From: Prevotella merdae | Lineage (GTDB): Bacteria; Bacteroidota; Bacteroidia; Bacteroidales; Bacteroidaceae | Reading direction: 5' to 3' | NCBI RefSeq assembly: GCF_900290275.1 | Contig: NZ_LT985326.1 | Span: 174,758-238,757, forward strand | Length of the DNA: 64,000 nucleotides | Shown here: one piece after another, positions 30,742 through 40,680 of the stretch | How the letters are laid out: the number at the start of each line of letters is the position of its first letter | How positions within the stretch are numbered: position 1 is the stretch's first letter | The notes under the pieces: generated by a model | Told to the model about the DNA's origin: nothing | The model's input: the letters and a program-made list of their open reading frames with translations, nothing else | The model's database searches: none | Translations under genes and position numbers: made by a program

Positions 30742-31854
30742 TCAAACACGTGACGGAACAAAGCTGTTGATTAAATCTACCACCTTCTGACGCTCGCCAT
30801 CGGTGAGCGTTGGACTGATAGGTAGACTCAATTCTTCTCTATGTATGCGCTCAGTAATAGGCAATGACATATTGTTCCACTGGGCATAAGCCTTCTGCTT
30901 GTGCGGCGGTATGGGATAATGGATGGCGGTTTGAACACCGTTGTCCAAAAGATACTGCATCAGCTCGTCGCGATGCGGAGACATTAGCGGGAATATATGG
31001 AATACATTCTCTTGCCAATAATCCTCGGTAGGAACCGATACTGCAGGATTGTTGATACACCTTATATAATATAGTGCATGCTCGCGACGGCGCGCATTCT
31101 CCTGATCAAGATAGGGCAGTTTTACAGCAAGCACGGCAGCCTGTATCTCGTCAAGGCGCGAGTTGACACCAACATGCGAGAAGACATACTTGCGCTCGGA
31201 GCCATAATTGCCAAGCATCTTTACCATATCGGCAAGATGCTTGTCGTTGGTAGTTATGCCTCCACCATCGCCAAGGGCACCAAGATTCTTGCCAGGATAA
31301 AAGCTGTGGGCAGCAGCATCGCCAAGTGAACCAGTACGTCTATCACCATGCATACAGCCATGAGCCTGGGCATTGTCCTCAATAAGCTTTAGGTTATGCC
31401 GGCGGCATATGTCGCCAATAAGCTCGGTATAAGCACAGCGACCATAGAGATGCACCAACAATATGGCTCGGGTACGTGGGGTAATAGCTTGCTCAATAAG
31501 GCTATCGTCTATTTGGAAAGTATCCCATCGAGGTTCTACAAGCACTGGCTTAAGACGGTTTTCGGTAATGGCAAGTATGGTAGCCACAAAGGTGTTGGCA
31601 GGCACAATAACCTCGTCGCCTTCCTTCATCACTCCCATCTCCTTGTATGCACGCAAGATAAGGGTAAGGGCATCAAGCCCATTGCCACAGCCTATGCAAT
31701 AGCGTGTGCCTATATACTGGGCAAACTTATGGCAGAAGTCGTCGTTGGCAGCACCTTGTAGATACCATCCACCATTGACAACATTTGCCACGGCTTGGTT
31801 GATTTCGTCCTTATGCAATGCCGTGACGTCCTTTAAGTCAAGAAATTTTATCAT
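30742..31854 (-). CDS. DegT/DnrJ/EryC1/StrS sugar aminotransferase (FdtB-like)
   Basis: 370 residues, PLP-dependent sugar aminotransferase. Motifs: [60 protein letters not shown] and [20 protein letters not shown], with the PLP lysine in [10 protein letters not shown]. Residues resemble FdtB/QdtB enzymes that aminate dTDP-3-keto-6-deoxyhexoses at C3, which agrees with the ketoisomerase two genes upstream. Probably supplies an amino sugar for a surface polysaccharide. Confidence 0.9.
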   Translation of the reverse strand: MIKFLDLKDVTALHKDEINQAVANVVNGGWYLQGAANDDFCHKFAQYIGTRYCIGCGNGLDALTLILRAYKEMGVMKEGDEVIVPANTFVATILAITENRLKPVLVEPRWDTFQIDDSLIEQAITPRTRAILLVHLYGRCAYTELIGDICRRHNLKLIEDNAQAHGCMHGDRRTGSLGDAAAHSFYPGKNLGALGDGGGITTNDKHLADMVKMLGNYGSERKYVFSHVGVNSRLDEIQAAVLAVKLPYLDQENARRREHALYYIRCINNPAVSVPTEDYWQENVFHIFPLMSPHRDELMQYLLDNGVQTAIHYPIPPHKQKAYAQWNNMSLPITERIHREELSLPISPTLTDGERQKVVDLINSFVPSRV

Positions 31855-31864
31855 CTCGTAGTTC

Positions 31865-32830
31865 TTATTCTATAGTCCATTCGTAAATGTCGTAGCATAC
31901 ACCACGACCTCCAAATCCCTCTTTCTGGTGTATAAGGTTGCTGTTAAGATAGCTACCTTTATCTTCGGTAGACTTGCCAAAGTCAAGATACATAATACCA
32001 TTATAGTGTTCGTTGACAAGCCAATAGAAAACAAGGTCTAAGGCTCCAAGCTCCTTGCCACGTGGCGAAGCAGAGATATACTGAGTATGAACCACTCTGC
32101 CACACTCAAACACCAATGTTCCGCCAAGAGCCTCATCGCCAAGATAAGCCATAAATAAACGTATATTGTCGGGGAAACGAGAGCAAAGAAGCTCCAACTC
32201 GGCTATGGTATGAACGGGATGCACACCATACTTGGCCATAAGATTATTGTCGAGAATATGCCAGAAAGCCTTAATGTCATTGCTTTCTACCACTCGTATG
32301 CCATTGCGACGCGCCTTGTTGACACCACGATGACGTTGTTTTGTAAACTTGAGTGGGTTGTAGAGACAAATGGTTGAAGATACTTCGCGACCCAATATCT
32401 GCGCCTTGCACACTTTGACAATAGCATAAAGGTCTTCTTCTGCAGGCATTGTGTGGTAAATCCATGGTGTTGGCTTATACACAACTCTGTTTACACCGCA
32501 CTCGTTGCGTAAGAAACTATTGATAGCAGCGAATACATCAAGACACAATTCGGCTGTCATATCAGCATTCATAATTAGTCCACCGTATGTCAGACCGCCG
32601 TGCGAGCGCAGCTCATCGCCATGAATAGTTGCCGGAAGAAGTGCAACAAGCGTAGCATTAATTGTTACCTCGTCTTTATGTTTATAAATCATCAGCGAAC
32701 AATCTGTAAATCGGTCGCTATGATAGTCCATATAACCACGCATCAAGAGAAAGGTTGAATTCTTGGCTCCAGCAACAAACGCATCCCACTCGGCAGCTCT
32801 ATCGTGATTGTATCTTATTACCGTGAGCAT
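31865..32830 (-). CDS. GNAT/FemAB-like acyltransferase in the amino-sugar module
   Basis: 321 residues. The two-part fold with [20 protein letters not shown], then [40 protein letters not shown] and [20 protein letters not shown] is characteristic of Acetyltransf_6/FemAB-type proteins (CelD/BioF-like). It overlaps the ketoisomerase stop by 13 bases and precedes the aminotransferase by 10, so it is cotranscribed and likely acylates the amino sugar or the lipid-linked product. Not a hexapeptide FdtC, which would be the usual third partner. Confidence 0.75.
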   Translation of the reverse strand: MLTVIRYNHDRAAEWDAFVAGAKNSTFLLMRGYMDYHSDRFTDCSLMIYKHKDEVTINATLVALLPATIHGDELRSHGGLTYGGLIMNADMTAELCLDVFAAINSFLRNECGVNRVVYKPTPWIYHTMPAEEDLYAIVKVCKAQILGREVSSTICLYNPLKFTKQRHRGVNKARRNGIRVVESNDIKAFWHILDNNLMAKYGVHPVHTIAELELLCSRFPDNIRLFMAYLGDEALGGTLVFECGRVVHTQYISASPRGKELGALDLVFYWLVNEHYNGIMYLDFGKSTEDKGSYLNSNLIHQKEGFGGRGVCYDIYEWTIE

Positions 32831-33231
32831 CCCTTGTATTTTAAGAATTCATCGTAGTCGTAGATATAGTCCGATTCGTCGTAAGGCTCAGAAGCAAGCA
32901 CAAGGCATACAGCACCCGACGAGAAATCGTCGAGTGTGCGCCATATGCCTGTTTCTATCTCTAAACCTTGGTAGGGATGATTGAGCAAAAACTTGCGTTG
33001 CTCCCTACCATCGTCTAATGTAACTGTGAAACTGCCGCTAAGGGCTATAAGCAACTGCTTGAGCTTACGGTGTGCATGTCCTCCCCTACTCTCACCTCCA
33101 GGCACATCATACAACCAATAGGCACGAGCAATATGGAAGGGCACGTCCTTGAACTCTTCAACAACCGACAGATTGCCACGACGGTCTTCTATCTTTTGTA
33201 TTTCAATTATCTTAGCGTCAGAAACTTTCAT
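32818..33231 (-). CDS. FdtA/WxcM-like sugar 3,4-ketoisomerase
   Basis: 137 residues from the ATG at 33231; the longer frame start is rejected because the family begins near MKVSDAKIIEIQKIEDRRGN. Cupin fold: FHIARAYWLYDVPGGESRGG, then HAHRKLKQLLIALSGSFTVT (catalytic His pair GGHAHR) and HPYQGLEIETGIWRTLDDFS. Converts dTDP-4-keto-6-deoxyglucose to the 3-keto sugar that the DegT enzyme aminates. First gene of the three-gene module. Confidence 0.88.
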   Translation of the reverse strand: MKVSDAKIIEIQKIEDRRGNLSVVEEFKDVPFHIARAYWLYDVPGGESRGGHAHRKLKQLLIALSGSFTVTLDDGREQRKFLLNHPYQGLEIETGIWRTLDDFSSGAVCLVLASEPYDESDYIYDYDEFLKYKGCSR

Positions 33232-33358
33232 TGTCGATACTACATTTATGATAAAATTGACGGCAGGACACAATGCCTCCCTATCTATTAGTATAACGCA
33301 AATTGTATATTTTTATTGTAAGTAAAGGTGTCAATAAGGCTTGCCATATTGGTTGGTT

Positions 33359-34243
33359 CTACTTTAGGCACCTCTTTATCTCCTTTGATATCATAGCTGA
33401 AAAGCGTTCGGCTCCGCGACGCTCCAGATGGTTGGCATCATGAAACAGTTGCGGATGATTGGTAAAGGCGGTGTCGCAGAAGTGGTTGAGAAATGGTATG
33501 CCACTCTCGGCACAATACTTCTTTAGCGGCACATACACGCTATCGCTTCTATAAGACAGTTGCGGACTGGCAGTAAACACTATCTGTGTACGGCCTTGAC
33601 AGTGGGCTACTAACTTCTCAAGATACTTACGTTTCAGCAAATCGTAATTGTCCTGTGGAAGTTTCTCAGGCAAGAACACCTCCATTATGCCCTCATAAGG
33701 CAGATATCCTAATTTAAAAATATCAGCAGGCGACACTATATCTTTAATCATTGGTAGCAACCTGTTGTTAAGCTGATAAGGCCATAGCAAGGTTTTGATA
33801 CGCTCGGATGAGTCAACATCAACTAACAAGTTGCGAATTTCGGCCATATCTTGATACTGTCGCAAGCCAGATATATACGAGGTATTGTCGTCGTAAAGCA
33901 AGTCGTAATCGGGTTCTATATCATATACAATGACCTTAGGCGCATATCGACGCGACACAATGCAGTATCTTCCATAATTAAATATTATGCCCATCTTGTC
34001 TTCGCCACAATTATAAACATCATGTTGGAGTAGGGGCTGCATAATTGTAGGATCGTAATGGTGTAGTGCTCTTGACGAGCCAAATACTAAGACGTCTGCC
34101 ATAAGCGAATCGTTGATATATAATGTACGACCCGTTGCTCCTCCAGCCTTACGTTCGGCAAGGTGTAGCAACAGTATAGCACCACCACAAACAGCAGCCA
34201 TTAAAGCAACATAGCATAATAGTCGAAATAAAAAACTCCTCAT
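33359..34243 (-). CDS. SGNH-like periplasmic/membrane-anchored protein paired with MBOAT
   Basis: 294 residues from the ATG at 34243, chosen because it lies 8 bases after the MBOAT stop; an in-frame ATG at 34264 would overlap it. One N-terminal anchor helix (FLFRLLCYVALMAAVCGGAI), then a soluble domain with an SGNH-type start (ADVLVFGSSRALHHYDP) and late FHDANHLERRGAERFSAMI (Asp-x-x-His dyad). Such proteins act with MBOAT acyltransferases to O-acylate polysaccharides, as in DltD/AlgX-type systems. Confidence 0.78.
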   Translation of the reverse strand: MRSFLFRLLCYVALMAAVCGGAILLLHLAERKAGGATGRTLYINDSLMADVLVFGSSRALHHYDPTIMQPLLQHDVYNCGEDKMGIIFNYGRYCIVSRRYAPKVIVYDIEPDYDLLYDDNTSYISGLRQYQDMAEIRNLLVDVDSSERIKTLLWPYQLNNRLLPMIKDIVSPADIFKLGYLPYEGIMEVFLPEKLPQDNYDLLKRKYLEKLVAHCQGRTQIVFTASPQLSYRSDSVYVPLKKYCAESGIPFLNHFCDTAFTNHPQLFHDANHLERRGAERFSAMISKEIKRCLK

Positions 34244-34250
34244 AAAACTA

Positions 34251-35636
34251 TCAGAATTTAGCATAAATAAATTGACCAGAATCAAACACTCCGAAGAGTA
34301 TTATTGACATTCCTACAAACACATAGGTTGCCCATCTAAGCCATTGCGAACGATGATGAAACAAATCGTATTGCGGACGATACTCATCAACAGCATCTTT
34401 TAGCAATGCTATAGACAATAAAAGTAGTACATACTTCTCTGGCATAACAAGGTGGAAGTTGGTTATAGTAGCTATTCTGCCAAACACGGTACATACATCA
34501 GCAAGTGTTGGCATACGGAACACAACCCACAACAGCGTAATAATGATAAACGTAACCAATATGCGCAAAGCCTTTAATAGCTTGCCACTGGCTACCTTGT
34601 TATTTAAACCTGCTGCTTTCTCTATACACTGAAATACACCATGAAGCAATCCCCACACCAAGAAAGTGTAGTTGGCACCATGCCATAGACCACTTACAAG
34701 AAACGTTAGTACGATGTTGGCATAATGGCGCCAACGACTACAACGATTTCCGCCCAACGATATGTATACATAATCGCGCAACCATGAGGATAGAGAGATG
34801 TGCCAACGATGCCAAAAATCGGTAACACTAATAGAGAAATATGGACGGCGGAAGTTGTCGGTCAAGTCGAAACCTAATATTTTGGCTGTACCTATAGCCA
34901 TTAACGAATAGCCGGCAAAGTCGCTATATATCTGAAACGAATAGAATAAAGCCATAGACAACAATGCAGAACCATCGGCTGCAGCAAGATGCTCTACTGT
35001 ATTGTCTACATAAAGCAATAGCCTGTCGGCTATTACTACCTTGAGAAACATTCCCCATAAAAGCATACGCAGACCTTCGACTGATTGCTGACTGTTGAAG
35101 ACACGATTGCCCTTGATTTGAGGCATCAACTTACTATAACGATTTATCGGGCCTGCAACAATCTGTGGAAAGAAACCAAGAAATAGCGAATGATCAAGCA
35201 AACTTGTTTCGGGCTGCATCTTGCCACGATATACGTCTATGATGTAGCCTATAGACTGTAGTGTAAAGAAAGATATACCTATAGGCACCACAAGGCTATG
35301 GCTACTGCAAGGCAAACCTATATCTGTCAATATAGCACAAGCAAAGCCATAATACTTGAACACTAAAAGTGGCAAAACAGCAAGCATCAACGTGGCAAAC
35401 AATGGCAAACGATGACGAACAACATACTTAGCACCAAAGAACGTAACCACCGTTACATACGCAAGCCATATACAAGCTAACGAATTTTCGAATGTAAGTA
35501 CGGCATAAGAGAATAATAGTAGCAATGCGTTTCCGGTCTTCGTACGAACAGATGTTGACAACATAGAGGTTGCAACATAATATAAAATAAAAATTACGGG
35601 AAATGCACAAAGAAAGAATAACGAATTGTAGTTCAT
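34251..35636 (-). CDS. MBOAT-family O-acyltransferase
   Basis: 461 residues from the ATG at 35636 (MNYNSLFFLCAFPVIFILYY), which removes an unlikely hydrophilic extension. Multi-pass membrane protein with the MBOAT signatures IGISFFTLQSIGYIIDVYRG, FLGFFPQIVAGPINRYSKLM, DNFRRPYFSISVTDFWHRWH and VSGLWHGANYTFLVWGLLHG (catalytic His). Moves acyl groups across the membrane for polysaccharide O-acetylation together with the SGNH protein downstream. Confidence 0.92.
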   Translation of the reverse strand: MNYNSLFFLCAFPVIFILYYVATSMLSTSVRTKTGNALLLLFSYAVLTFENSLACIWLAYVTVVTFFGAKYVVRHRLPLFATLMLAVLPLLVFKYYGFACAILTDIGLPCSSHSLVVPIGISFFTLQSIGYIIDVYRGKMQPETSLLDHSLFLGFFPQIVAGPINRYSKLMPQIKGNRVFNSQQSVEGLRMLLWGMFLKVVIADRLLLYVDNTVEHLAAADGSALLSMALFYSFQIYSDFAGYSLMAIGTAKILGFDLTDNFRRPYFSISVTDFWHRWHISLSSWLRDYVYISLGGNRCSRWRHYANIVLTFLVSGLWHGANYTFLVWGLLHGVFQCIEKAAGLNNKVASGKLLKALRILVTFIIITLLWVVFRMPTLADVCTVFGRIATITNFHLVMPEKYVLLLLSIALLKDAVDEYRPQYDLFHHRSQWLRWATYVFVGMSIILFGVFDSGQFIYAKF

Positions 35637-35654
35637 GTGGTGAGGAATTAAAAA

Positions 35655-35750
35655 CCAGTAGAGGAGTAAACAAGGAAATATATTTTCCTTGATTATCGCT
35701 GTTTGCAAGGATTAAACCTATAAGGCTAATCTCCTTGTTTACTTGTCTAC
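35655..35750. repeat. Inverted repeat upstream of MBOAT / downstream of purT
   Basis: AGTAGAGGAGTAAACAAGGA (35658-35677 region) and its near complement TCCTTGTTTACTTGTCTACT (35730-35749) form a long-loop hairpin at the operon boundary. Probably a dispersed intergenic repeat or processing site. Confidence 0.4.
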
Positions 35751-35799
35751 TCGTTTACTGTAAGCATGTGGAAGACATGCTAAACTTAAATTAGATATC

Positions 35800-36981
35800 T
35801 TACTTCTCCATATAAGGATCGGTACCAAGCACGGTAGCTGCCAATCGCTTAGCCTTATCACGAAGTAGGGTTGTATCGTCTTGGGGTTGGCCATAGCACA
35901 GAACCACACCCATACGGCGACCAACATGAGCCTCTTGCTTGCCGAAGATACGTACACGTGTATAGTCTTCCTTCAATGCATCAACAAGATTGTATGGCAG
36001 AGGGTCGTTGGTTTCTGAAGGCGAGAGTACAACTGCACTTGCACCAGCATGCTCAAGATGTATACCAGCAATAGGCAGTCCCATAACGGCACGGAAATGT
36101 AACTCAAACTCGGAGAGGTTGGTGGTATGACCAAGCGTAACCATACCTGTATCGTGCGGACGTGGCGAAAGTTCAGAGAAGATAACCTCACCCTGCTTGG
36201 TAAGGAAGAACTCCACACCCCAAAGACCAGCTCCGGTAAGCGCGCGTGTAACCTTTTCTGCCATATCCTCTGCTTTGCGAAGCTCGTCTTCAGGCAACTG
36301 GAACGGCTGCCAACTTTCACGATAGTCGCCTCCCTTCTGCACATGACCTATAGGCGGGCAGAACAATGTGGGGCCATCCTTCTGTGTAACGGTAAGCAAT
36401 GTAAACTCAGAGTCGAAGTGGATAAACTCCTCAATGATAATCTCCTTAACGTCGCCACGGCTTCCTTCCATAGCATCGTTAAAAGCCTTTTCCAAATCTT
36501 CGGGCTTGCGAACAATGCTCTGACCATGACCCGACGACGACATAAGAGGCTTGATAACACATGGGAAACCAATCTCCTTTGAGTGCTCGCGCAATTGCTC
36601 AAGAGTGGTAGCGTAGAAATATTTGGCAGTACGCAGTCCTAACTCCTTAGCTGCAAGGTCGCGAATAGCCTTACGGTTCATTGTATAGTTCACGGCGCGG
36701 GCACTTGGCACCACTTGTATGCCTTCCTTTTCAAAGTCGAAAAGACGCTCGGTGCGTATAGCCTCAATCTCAGGCACAATAATGTCGGGATGATGACGCT
36801 CAACAACAGCAGTCAAAGCATCGCCATCAAGCATGTTGAACACTTCATGCTCATCGGCAACCTGCATTGCCGGAGCACCCTTGTATCTGTCGCATGCAAT
36901 GACATATTGTCCTGCACGCTTTGCGGCGATGACAAACTCCTTGCCTAACTCGCCTGAACCTAACAACAATATTTTCTTCAT
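35800..36981 (-). CDS. purT: Formate-dependent phosphoribosylglycinamide formyltransferase
   Basis: 393 residues from the ATG at 36981 ([20 protein letters not shown]), matching the E. coli enzyme length; an upstream in-frame start would add only an unconserved stretch. ATP-grasp enzyme: [60 protein letters not shown] and [20 protein letters not shown]. It makes formyl-GAR from formate, ATP and GAR in purine synthesis. Confidence 0.96.
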   Translation of the reverse strand: MKKILLLGSGELGKEFVIAAKRAGQYVIACDRYKGAPAMQVADEHEVFNMLDGDALTAVVERHHPDIIVPEIEAIRTERLFDFEKEGIQVVPSARAVNYTMNRKAIRDLAAKELGLRTAKYFYATTLEQLREHSKEIGFPCVIKPLMSSSGHGQSIVRKPEDLEKAFNDAMEGSRGDVKEIIIEEFIHFDSEFTLLTVTQKDGPTLFCPPIGHVQKGGDYRESWQPFQLPEDELRKAEDMAEKVTRALTGAGLWGVEFFLTKQGEVIFSELSPRPHDTGMVTLGHTTNLSEFELHFRAVMGLPIAGIHLEHAGASAVVLSPSETNDPLPYNLVDALKEDYTRVRIFGKQEAHVGRRMGVVLCYGQPQDDTTLLRDKAKRLAATVLGTDPYMEK

Positions 36982-37108
36982 GTGGTCAATAAAAAGATAA
37001 TGCAAAGCTAACACTTTTATTTCGTTCGGGCAAGTTTTTAGGACATTGAAGACACATATATGTGATAATTATTTCGCCAAGGCACCCACATAATAGCAAA
37101 ATTATAGC

Positions 37109-37116
37109 TAACTTTG
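37109..37116 (+). promoter_or_regulatory. -7 box for topB
   Basis: TAACTTTG 34 bases before the chosen topB start codon, which supports starting at 37150 rather than at the upstream in-frame ATG at 37114. Confidence 0.5.
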
Positions 37117-37149
37117 CATCATAAACAAATAAAACTCAAGAAAGAAAAC

Positions 37150-39186
37150 ATGATTGTCTGCATTGCCGAGAAACCAAGTGTTGCTAAGGATATCGCCCGT
37201 ATTCTGGGCGCAACAAACTCGCACCAAGGATATATGGAGGGCAACGGCTACCAAGTGACTTGGACATTTGGTCACCTATGTACGCTTAAAGAGCCTAACG
37301 ACTACACAGAGATGTGGAAGCATTGGAGCCTGTCATCACTGCCGATGATACCTCAAAGATTCGGAATAAAGCTAATTGACGACGACGGCATTAAACGACA
37401 GTTTGCCGTGATAGAAAAGCTTATGCAATCGGCAGACGGCATTGTAAACTGCGGTGACGCCGGACAGGAAGGTGAGCTAATACAGCGCTGGGTCATGCAA
37501 AAGGCTGGTGCAAAGTGTCCGGTTAAACGTCTGTGGATATCGTCTATGACTGACGAAGCCATACGCGAGGGATTTGCATCGCTGAAAGACCAAAACGAAT
37601 ACCAATCGCTATACATTGCCGGATTGAGCCGTGCTATTGGCGACTGGCTTTTAGGTATGAATGCCACCCGACTATATACTCTTAAATATGGACAGAACAG
37701 ACAGATTCTGAGTATTGGACGTGTGCAGACACCTACTTTGGCGCTTATTGTTAACCGACAGAAGGAGATTGACTCGTTTGAGCCAGAGCCTTACTGGGTG
37801 CTTGCAACCGTATATCGCGACACTACATTTACCGCAACCAAGGGCAAGTTCAGTACAAAGGAGGAAGGCGAGGCTGCATTTGCCACCATTGCCGACAAGC
37901 CATTCACCGTTACAGCTGTACAGAAGAAGAATGGTACAGAGGCACCACCACGTCTGTTTGACCTTACATCGTTGCAGGTGGAATGCAACCGCAAGTTCTC
38001 GTACAGTGCTGAAACAACACTCAAGCTTATACAAGGTTTGTACGAACGCAAACTTACAACATATCCACGTGTAGACACTCAGTTTCTTAGCGATGACATA
38101 TACCCAAAGTGTCCATCAATACTTTCGGGCATAAGTAAGCAATACGAGGCACTGATGGAACCACTAAAGGGCAAAAAATTGCCTAAGTCGAAACGTGTGT
38201 TCGATACATCTAAGGTTACCGACCACCATGCCATCATACCAACAGGAGTGCCAGCAACCGGCCTTACAGATATGGAACGCAATGTGTACGACCTTATTGC
38301 ACGCCGATTTATAGCCGTGTTCTATCCTGACTGCAAATTCTCTACAACTACTGTTCTTGGAACTGTGGAGGATGTGGAGTTTAAGGCTACTGGAAAGGAG
38401 ATATTGTCTGCTGGATGGCGTGATGTTTATGCACAACAGAATGCAACAGCTGATGATGACGAACGCAAAGGCGACGAGGAACGCACACTGCCTACATTTG
38501 TAAAGGGTGAGAGCGGACCGCATATACCTACTCTATCCGAGAAGTGGACCACACCTCCTAAGTATTATACCGAAGCTACATTGCTGCGAGCTATGGAGAC
38601 AGCGGGCAAATTTGTAGAAGACGAAACATTGAGAGCCGCTTTAAAGGAGAACGGAATAGGACGTCCATCATCCAGAGCAGGAATCATAGAGACTCTATTC
38701 AAGCGCCATTACATACGACGCGAGCGCAAGAACCTTGTGGCTACAGCTACTGGCATAGAACTGATAGACACTATTCATGAGGAACTGCTTAAGAGTTGCG
38801 AGCTGACGGGTATCTGGGAGAAGCGTCTGCGTGACATAGAACACAAGAAGGACGATGCAGCCGACTTTATTAATGGTCTGAAGCAGCAGATTACGGAGAT
38901 TGTGAATGATGTGCTGCGCGACAACAGCAACCGTCGCGTTACCACCCTTAGCGAGGAAGACCTTAAGAAGAAAGCCAAGAAGAAGGCTACACCAAAGAAG
39001 AAGGCAGCCACTTCAACAACATCAACCGACACACCGACTGCAACATCAAACAACGACCCTCTTGTAGGTACAACATGCCCAATATGTGGCAAGGGAACCA
39101 TCATTAAGGGCAAAACGGCTTACGGATGCAGCCGTTGGCGTGAGGGATGCAACTATCGCAAGCCTTTAGACAATCAGGCCGAATAA
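37150..39186 (+). CDS. topB: DNA topoisomerase III (type IA)
   Basis: 678 residues from the ATG at 37150, where the family starts (MIVCIAEKPSVAKDIARILG, TOPRIM Glu7). TOPRIM acidic motif NCGDAGQEGELIQRWV, active-site tyrosine in KLTTYPRVDTQFLSDDIYPK, and DHHAIIPTGVPATGL and GIGRPSSRAGIIETLFKRHY motifs. A Lys/Ala/Thr-rich linker leads to a C-terminal zinc ribbon (CPICGKGTIIKGKTAYGCSR) with three Cys pairs partly conserved. Type IA enzymes decatenate single-stranded DNA; in Bacteroidetes extra copies are common on mobile elements, but this one has no mobile neighbours. Confidence 0.95.
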   Translation: MIVCIAEKPSVAKDIARILGATNSHQGYMEGNGYQVTWTFGHLCTLKEPNDYTEMWKHWSLSSLPMIPQRFGIKLIDDDGIKRQFAVIEKLMQSADGIVNCGDAGQEGELIQRWVMQKAGAKCPVKRLWISSMTDEAIREGFASLKDQNEYQSLYIAGLSRAIGDWLLGMNATRLYTLKYGQNRQILSIGRVQTPTLALIVNRQKEIDSFEPEPYWVLATVYRDTTFTATKGKFSTKEEGEAAFATIADKPFTVTAVQKKNGTEAPPRLFDLTSLQVECNRKFSYSAETTLKLIQGLYERKLTTYPRVDTQFLSDDIYPKCPSILSGISKQYEALMEPLKGKKLPKSKRVFDTSKVTDHHAIIPTGVPATGLTDMERNVYDLIARRFIAVFYPDCKFSTTTVLGTVEDVEFKATGKEILSAGWRDVYAQQNATADDDERKGDEERTLPTFVKGESGPHIPTLSEKWTTPPKYYTEATLLRAMETAGKFVEDETLRAALKENGIGRPSSRAGIIETLFKRHYIRRERKNLVATATGIELIDTIHEELLKSCELTGIWEKRLRDIEHKKDDAADFINGLKQQITEIVNDVLRDNSNRRVTTLSEEDLKKKAKKKATPKKKAATSTTSTDTPTATSNNDPLVGTTCPICGKGTIIKGKTAYGCSRWREGCNYRKPLDNQAE

Positions 39187-39233
39187 ACGTATTGTGGCAG
39201 CGGGCATCCATGTTTAATATAAACAAGACGATT

Positions 39234-39923
39234 ATGACAAAAAGAATAACATTCGTATCACTTCTGATGATAGCCTTGCTTGCCGTTTCGTGCAGCAAAC
39301 GACAGGAACAAAAGGTGGAGGTTGAACAACCCAAAGTAGACACAACTGCAGTGCTTGTAATGCAAGCGCAAAAGTGCTCGCGCCTTTACACCACAGAGTA
39401 TCGTATGCACAAGGTAATTACACACGACGACCAACTGTCGCTCAAGGGCAAGGTGCTAAACCACGACTACGACGTAAAGCTGCCTTTTGGCGAAAGAAAG
39501 GTTGCCATACCGGTAGATGCTACAGTAAAGGCATACATCGACTTTGCCAACTTTTCTGCGGAGAATGTGGTGCGCGATTCGTCGCATATAGAAATAATAT
39601 TGCCCGATCCGCATATCGTACTGTCGTCGTCACGTATCAATCACAACGACATACAAGAGTACGTGGCACTTACACGCAGCCGATTTACCGATGCTGAGCT
39701 GTCTGCCTTCGAACAGCAAGGGCGCCAAGCCATAATAGCCGATATAGGAAAGACCAATATCTTAGAGTCGGCTCGTATTGGAGCGGCTAACGTATTGGTA
39801 CCAATGTTGCAACAGATGGGGTTCAAGGCCGAAAACATCACCATCTCTTTCAGGCACGACCTTACAAAACATGGTGTTGGGGCTCTGATTGACAAGACAA
39901 CGGTTGAGAAGAAAAAGAAATAA
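39234..39923 (+). CDS. DUF4230 lipoprotein
   Basis: 229 residues from the ATG at 39234 (MTKRITFVSLLMIALLAVSC), a lipobox start; the longer in-frame extension overlaps topB and is rejected. DUF4230 features: YRMHKVITHDDQLSLKG, LPFGERKVAIPVDATVKAYI DF and IEIILPDPHIVLSSSRINHN. The next gene, 75 bases later, is a second DUF4230 protein, so they may form a pair at the envelope. Function unknown. Confidence 0.8.
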   Translation: MTKRITFVSLLMIALLAVSCSKRQEQKVEVEQPKVDTTAVLVMQAQKCSRLYTTEYRMHKVITHDDQLSLKGKVLNHDYDVKLPFGERKVAIPVDATVKAYIDFANFSAENVVRDSSHIEIILPDPHIVLSSSRINHNDIQEYVALTRSRFTDAELSAFEQQGRQAIIADIGKTNILESARIGAANVLVPMLQQMGFKAENITISFRHDLTKHGVGALIDKTTVEKKKK

Positions 39924-39998
39924 GAAAAAGCCACTGGCATGGTACGGCAACAAGCCACACCTACTGTAGCAATATAGATACTTAAAAGACTTGATAAT

Positions 39999-40622
39999 AT
40001 GGATAAGAACAAACGATGCTCTTGGATATTTGCCCCGGTACGCGCCTTAATAATTAAGGTGGTGCTTGTGGTGGTGGCGGTAGTCGCCATTGTGCTCGTA
40101 GCACGCCACTATATAAATAAGGTGTCGTCTACATCAACGCCTGCCGTAATAACCAAGAACGAGAAGATAGACATTACACCATCGCAGATACGCTCTATTG
40201 AGCAAATTGGCGAGTGGTCGTTTCTTGAGATTAACGACGAAGAGATGGTAGACACTGTGCGCCATGGTTTCTTTTCCGACGACAAGTTGGTGCGCATATA
40301 CTACGGAACCTTACGCCTTGGCATCAATATGAAAGAGGCACACGAGGGATGGCTTGCCATTGAAAACGACACATTGCGTGCCATATTGCCACCGATACGT
40401 CTACTCGACAACAACTTTATTGATGAGGCTCGCACACGTTCGTTTATAGAATCGGGAAAGTGGAGCCACCAAGACCGAAAGGATATGTATAACCGGGCTG
40501 TCATGATGATGAAACGGCGCTGCCTAACAAAGGCCAACTATCAAACCGCACGCAATAATGCGAAGGCGCAGTTTGAGCAGATGTTGAGGTCTATGGGATA
40601 TGAAAAGGTTAAGGTAGAATAA
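39999..40622 (+). CDS. DUF4230 protein, membrane-anchored
   Basis: 207 residues. A single N-terminal transmembrane helix (LIIKVVLVVVAVVAIVLVAR) is followed by the DUF4230 domain (IGEWSFLEINDEEMVDTVRH, VRIYYGTLRLGINMKEAHEG, NDTLRAILPPIRLLDNNFID). Cotranscribed with the DUF4230 lipoprotein. Together they place two copies of the domain on opposite sides or layers of the periplasm. No enzymatic motif seen. Confidence 0.78.
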   Translation: MDKNKRCSWIFAPVRALIIKVVLVVVAVVAIVLVARHYINKVSSTSTPAVITKNEKIDITPSQIRSIEQIGEWSFLEINDEEMVDTVRHGFFSDDKLVRIYYGTLRLGINMKEAHEGWLAIENDTLRAILPPIRLLDNNFIDEARTRSFIESGKWSHQDRKDMYNRAVMMMKRRCLTKANYQTARNNAKAQFEQMLRSMGYEKVKVE

Positions 40623-40625
40623 AAG

Positions 40626-40678
40626 AATTGGGTGTTTAGGAAACTCTTAGTTGCGAGTTTCTAAACACCCAATTTTAT
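40626..40678. terminator. Bidirectional terminator
   Basis: AATTGGGTGTTTAG, one bulged G, AACTC pair with GAGTTTCTAAACACCCAATT around TTAGTTGC, with T runs both ways. Serves the convergent DUF4230 pair and the receptor gene. Confidence 0.88.
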
Positions 40679-40680
40679 TT

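Noticed and set aside
30680..30745. Longer pgpA from a TTG at 30745
   Set aside because: TTG start overlapping the previous gene gives a non-conserved 22-residue extension; the ATG at 30679 fits the family.
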